In this document: in pieces, positions 62,853-64,000 of the stretch
How the letters are laid out: the number at the start of each line of letters is the position of its first letter
Position numbering within the stretch: the stretch's first letter is position 1
NCBI GenBank assembly: GCA_016712275.1
Contig: JADJRI010000007.1
Location: 1 to 64,000 of the forward strand
Direction: 5' to 3'
Source: Planctomycetota bacterium
GTDB taxonomy: Bacteria; Planctomycetota; Phycisphaerae; UBA1845; UTPLA1
Length of the DNA stretch: 64,000 bases
Program-made: the position numbers and the translations under genes
Notes under the pieces: model-generated
Seen by the model: the letters and a program-made list of their open reading frames with translations, nothing else
What the model was told of the DNA's origin: nothing
The model's database searches: none

Positions 62853-64000
62853 ATGCGTCACGCCCTGCACATTCTCATCGCGATCGCCTCGCTCGCCATT
62901 GCCTGGCACGTCGCCAATCTGCCGACCGCTTTGAAACACAGCGCCGGGCCGGCCGAAGCCGATCGCAAGAGTGACAAGGATTCGACACCCCCCGTGCATG
63001 CCCTGCCGAGGCCGCCGGTCTCCACCGGTCAGTTTCGCGGACTGGCCGTGCAGCTTCACGCCGGCGCGGATGTCTATGAGGAATACCACCGGCTCATTCC
63101 CGAAATCGCCGCTCTTGGAGCCGATACCGTGCTCTTCGTCGTTCACGGCTGGCAAACCCATGCCGGCACGCTCGATCTGCATCTTTCGCCGCAGAAGACG
63201 GCCTCGGCCGAAGGTCTTGGCAGATTGCTTGATCTCGCCGCGCTGCACGGCATGCGCCGAATCGTCATGCCCATTGTGCTGCTTAAGAATCCGCGCAACG
63301 GCGAATGGCGCGGCAAGATCATTCCGCCGGGCCACGACTGGGACGGCTGGTTCAAACGCTATCGCCAATTCATGGTTCACTGGGCCGATCTGGCCGAGAA
63401 GCACAAGGTCGAGGTTCTGATGGTCGGCTCGGAACTGATCAAATCCGAGGCGTATACCGAACGTTGGCACGACACGATCAAAGAGATACGGCAGCACTAT
63501 CGCGGCAAACTTGGTTACTCGTCGAACTGGGATCACTATCAGACGAGCAAGATCGGATTCTGGGGCGATCTCGATTTTGTCGGCATGACGACCTACTACG
63601 AACTGGCCAAAGGCCCGAATCCGGACATTGGCGAAGTCGATGCGAACTGGGCGCGCATCAAGCGCGAGATTCTCTCATTTCAAAAGGAGGTCGACAAGCC
63701 GATTCTATTCACCGAAGTCGGCTGGTGCAGTCAGGAGGGCGCGGCCAAGGAAGGCTGGAATTATTACGCAAAGCAGGAAGCCACCGAGGCCGGTCGGCGC
63801 GAGCAGGCCGTGCTGTATGAATCGTTCATGAAATGCTGGACCGACGAGCCGAGCGTCGGCGGCATCATCTGGTGGGAATGGGATCGCAGCGCCGGCGGCA
63901 AAACGGATTACGGTTACACCCCCCGCGGCAAACTGGCCGAGACGATTCTGCGCATGTGGCTGGCCAATGGAAAAGCGCCGGGCGCGCGCGAGAGTGCCAC
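62853..64000 (+). CDS. GH113-like/TIM-barrel glycoside hydrolase, exported or anchored, truncated by window end
   Basis: At least 382 residues, open to the end of the window. An N-terminal hydrophobic segment (HALHILIAIASLAIAWHV) is a signal or anchor. The barrel begins at FRGLAVQLHAGADVYEEY, with LGADTVLFVVHGWQTHAGTLDL, VEVLMVGSEL, GFWGDLDFVGMTTYYEL, the probable nucleophile strand ILFTEVGWCSQEGAA and IIWWEWDRSAGG. The pattern matches glycoside hydrolase TIM-barrel proteins of the GH113/GTA type. The C-terminus is missing. Substrate unknown, possibly a beta-mannan-like or surface glycan. Confidence 0.75.
   Translation, partial: MRHALHILIAIASLAIAWHVANLPTALKHSAGPAEADRKSDKDSTPPVHALPRPPVSTGQFRGLAVQLHAGADVYEEYHRLIPEIAALGADTVLFVVHGWQTHAGTLDLHLSPQKTASAEGLGRLLDLAALHGMRRIVMPIVLLKNPRNGEWRGKIIPPGHDWDGWFKRYRQFMVHWADLAEKHKVEVLMVGSELIKSEAYTERWHDTIKEIRQHYRGKLGYSSNWDHYQTSKIGFWGDLDFVGMTTYYELAKGPNPDIGEVDANWARIKREILSFQKEVDKPILFTEVGWCSQEGAAKEGWNYYAKQEATEAGRREQAVLYESFMKCWTDEPSVGGIIWWEWDRSAGGKTDYGYTPRGKLAETILRMWLANGKAPGARESA

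Noticed and set aside
1..64000. TGA recoding to an amino acid
   Set aside because: Two in-frame TGA codons were seen, but TGA terminates many well-defined genes here, as ATGA and GTGA overlaps show.

Overview
The window looks like a chromosomal segment of a Planctomycetota bacterium, probably of the Phycisphaerae type. The evidence is a GC-rich genome with mixed strands, repeated 'CxxCxYDLRG...CPECG' zinc-ribbon membrane proteins, an ECF sigma factor divergent from a Ser/Thr kinase, a PEP-CTERM protein, dockerin-like and malectin-bearing secreted proteins, a HYExAFE protein, and Gram-negative envelope genes (an LpxL-type acyltransferase, MreC, lipoproteins). No rRNA, CRISPR array, transposase or prophage was seen. 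There is one tRNA (Leu, anticodon UAA).

Layout. 1-12.2 kb is an alpha-glucan/oligosaccharide locus: a partial GH13 amylase, a solute-binding protein fused to a MalF-type permease, a MalG-type permease and a GH31 alpha-glucosidase. It is interrupted at 4.5-9.5 kb by repeat-rich DNA holding two paralogous fibronectin-like proteins around three tandem copies of a zinc-ribbon membrane protein spaced exactly 567 bp apart. 12.4-18 kb holds a tightly overlapping minus-strand operon (TPR protein, holA, lipoprotein, methyltransferase-like protein). 18.5-20.6 kb is a cysteine-rich exported peptide, a secreted protein and a MauE-like membrane protein. 21-32 kb carries a PEP-CTERM protein, a YhaM-type nuclease, the ECF/kinase pair, a CX4CH protein, a cysteine-repeat secreted protein, spoVG-ispE and the tRNA. 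32-37.7 kb has small membrane proteins, a Flp pilin with a structured leader, HYExAFE, hisS, rsmD and a CCA-adding enzyme.

37.8-42.8 kb is the most interesting part. It is a five-gene minus-strand operon: a protein with a duplicated motif, a coiled-coil protein, an FGE-like (SUMF1-fold) protein lacking the active-site cysteines, a zinc-ribbon GTPase and a GAP1-N2-like partner. This composition resembles predicted NTP-dependent conflict systems. 43-47.5 kb has a malectin protein and a BlaI/BlaR1-like pair whose sensor carries EF-hands. 47.8-64 kb has a toxin-antitoxin-like pair, an ABC-2 exporter operon, an FHA-GAF-SpoIIE phosphatase, an MsbA-like exporter with a PDZ-like insert, a TPR/YggX-like fusion, an acyltransferase, mreC, an RluA-like enzyme, a sirtuin, a DMT transporter, a lipoprotein and a GH113-like hydrolase that runs off the end.

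Caveat. More than twenty genes or gene segments, including housekeeping ones, are split by one- or two-base indels, and two carry in-frame TGA codons. Where paralogues or frame logic allow a check, most are missing bases in short homopolymers. This pattern fits residual long-read assembly error better than gene decay, so split genes are annotated here as single genes with the break positions stated.
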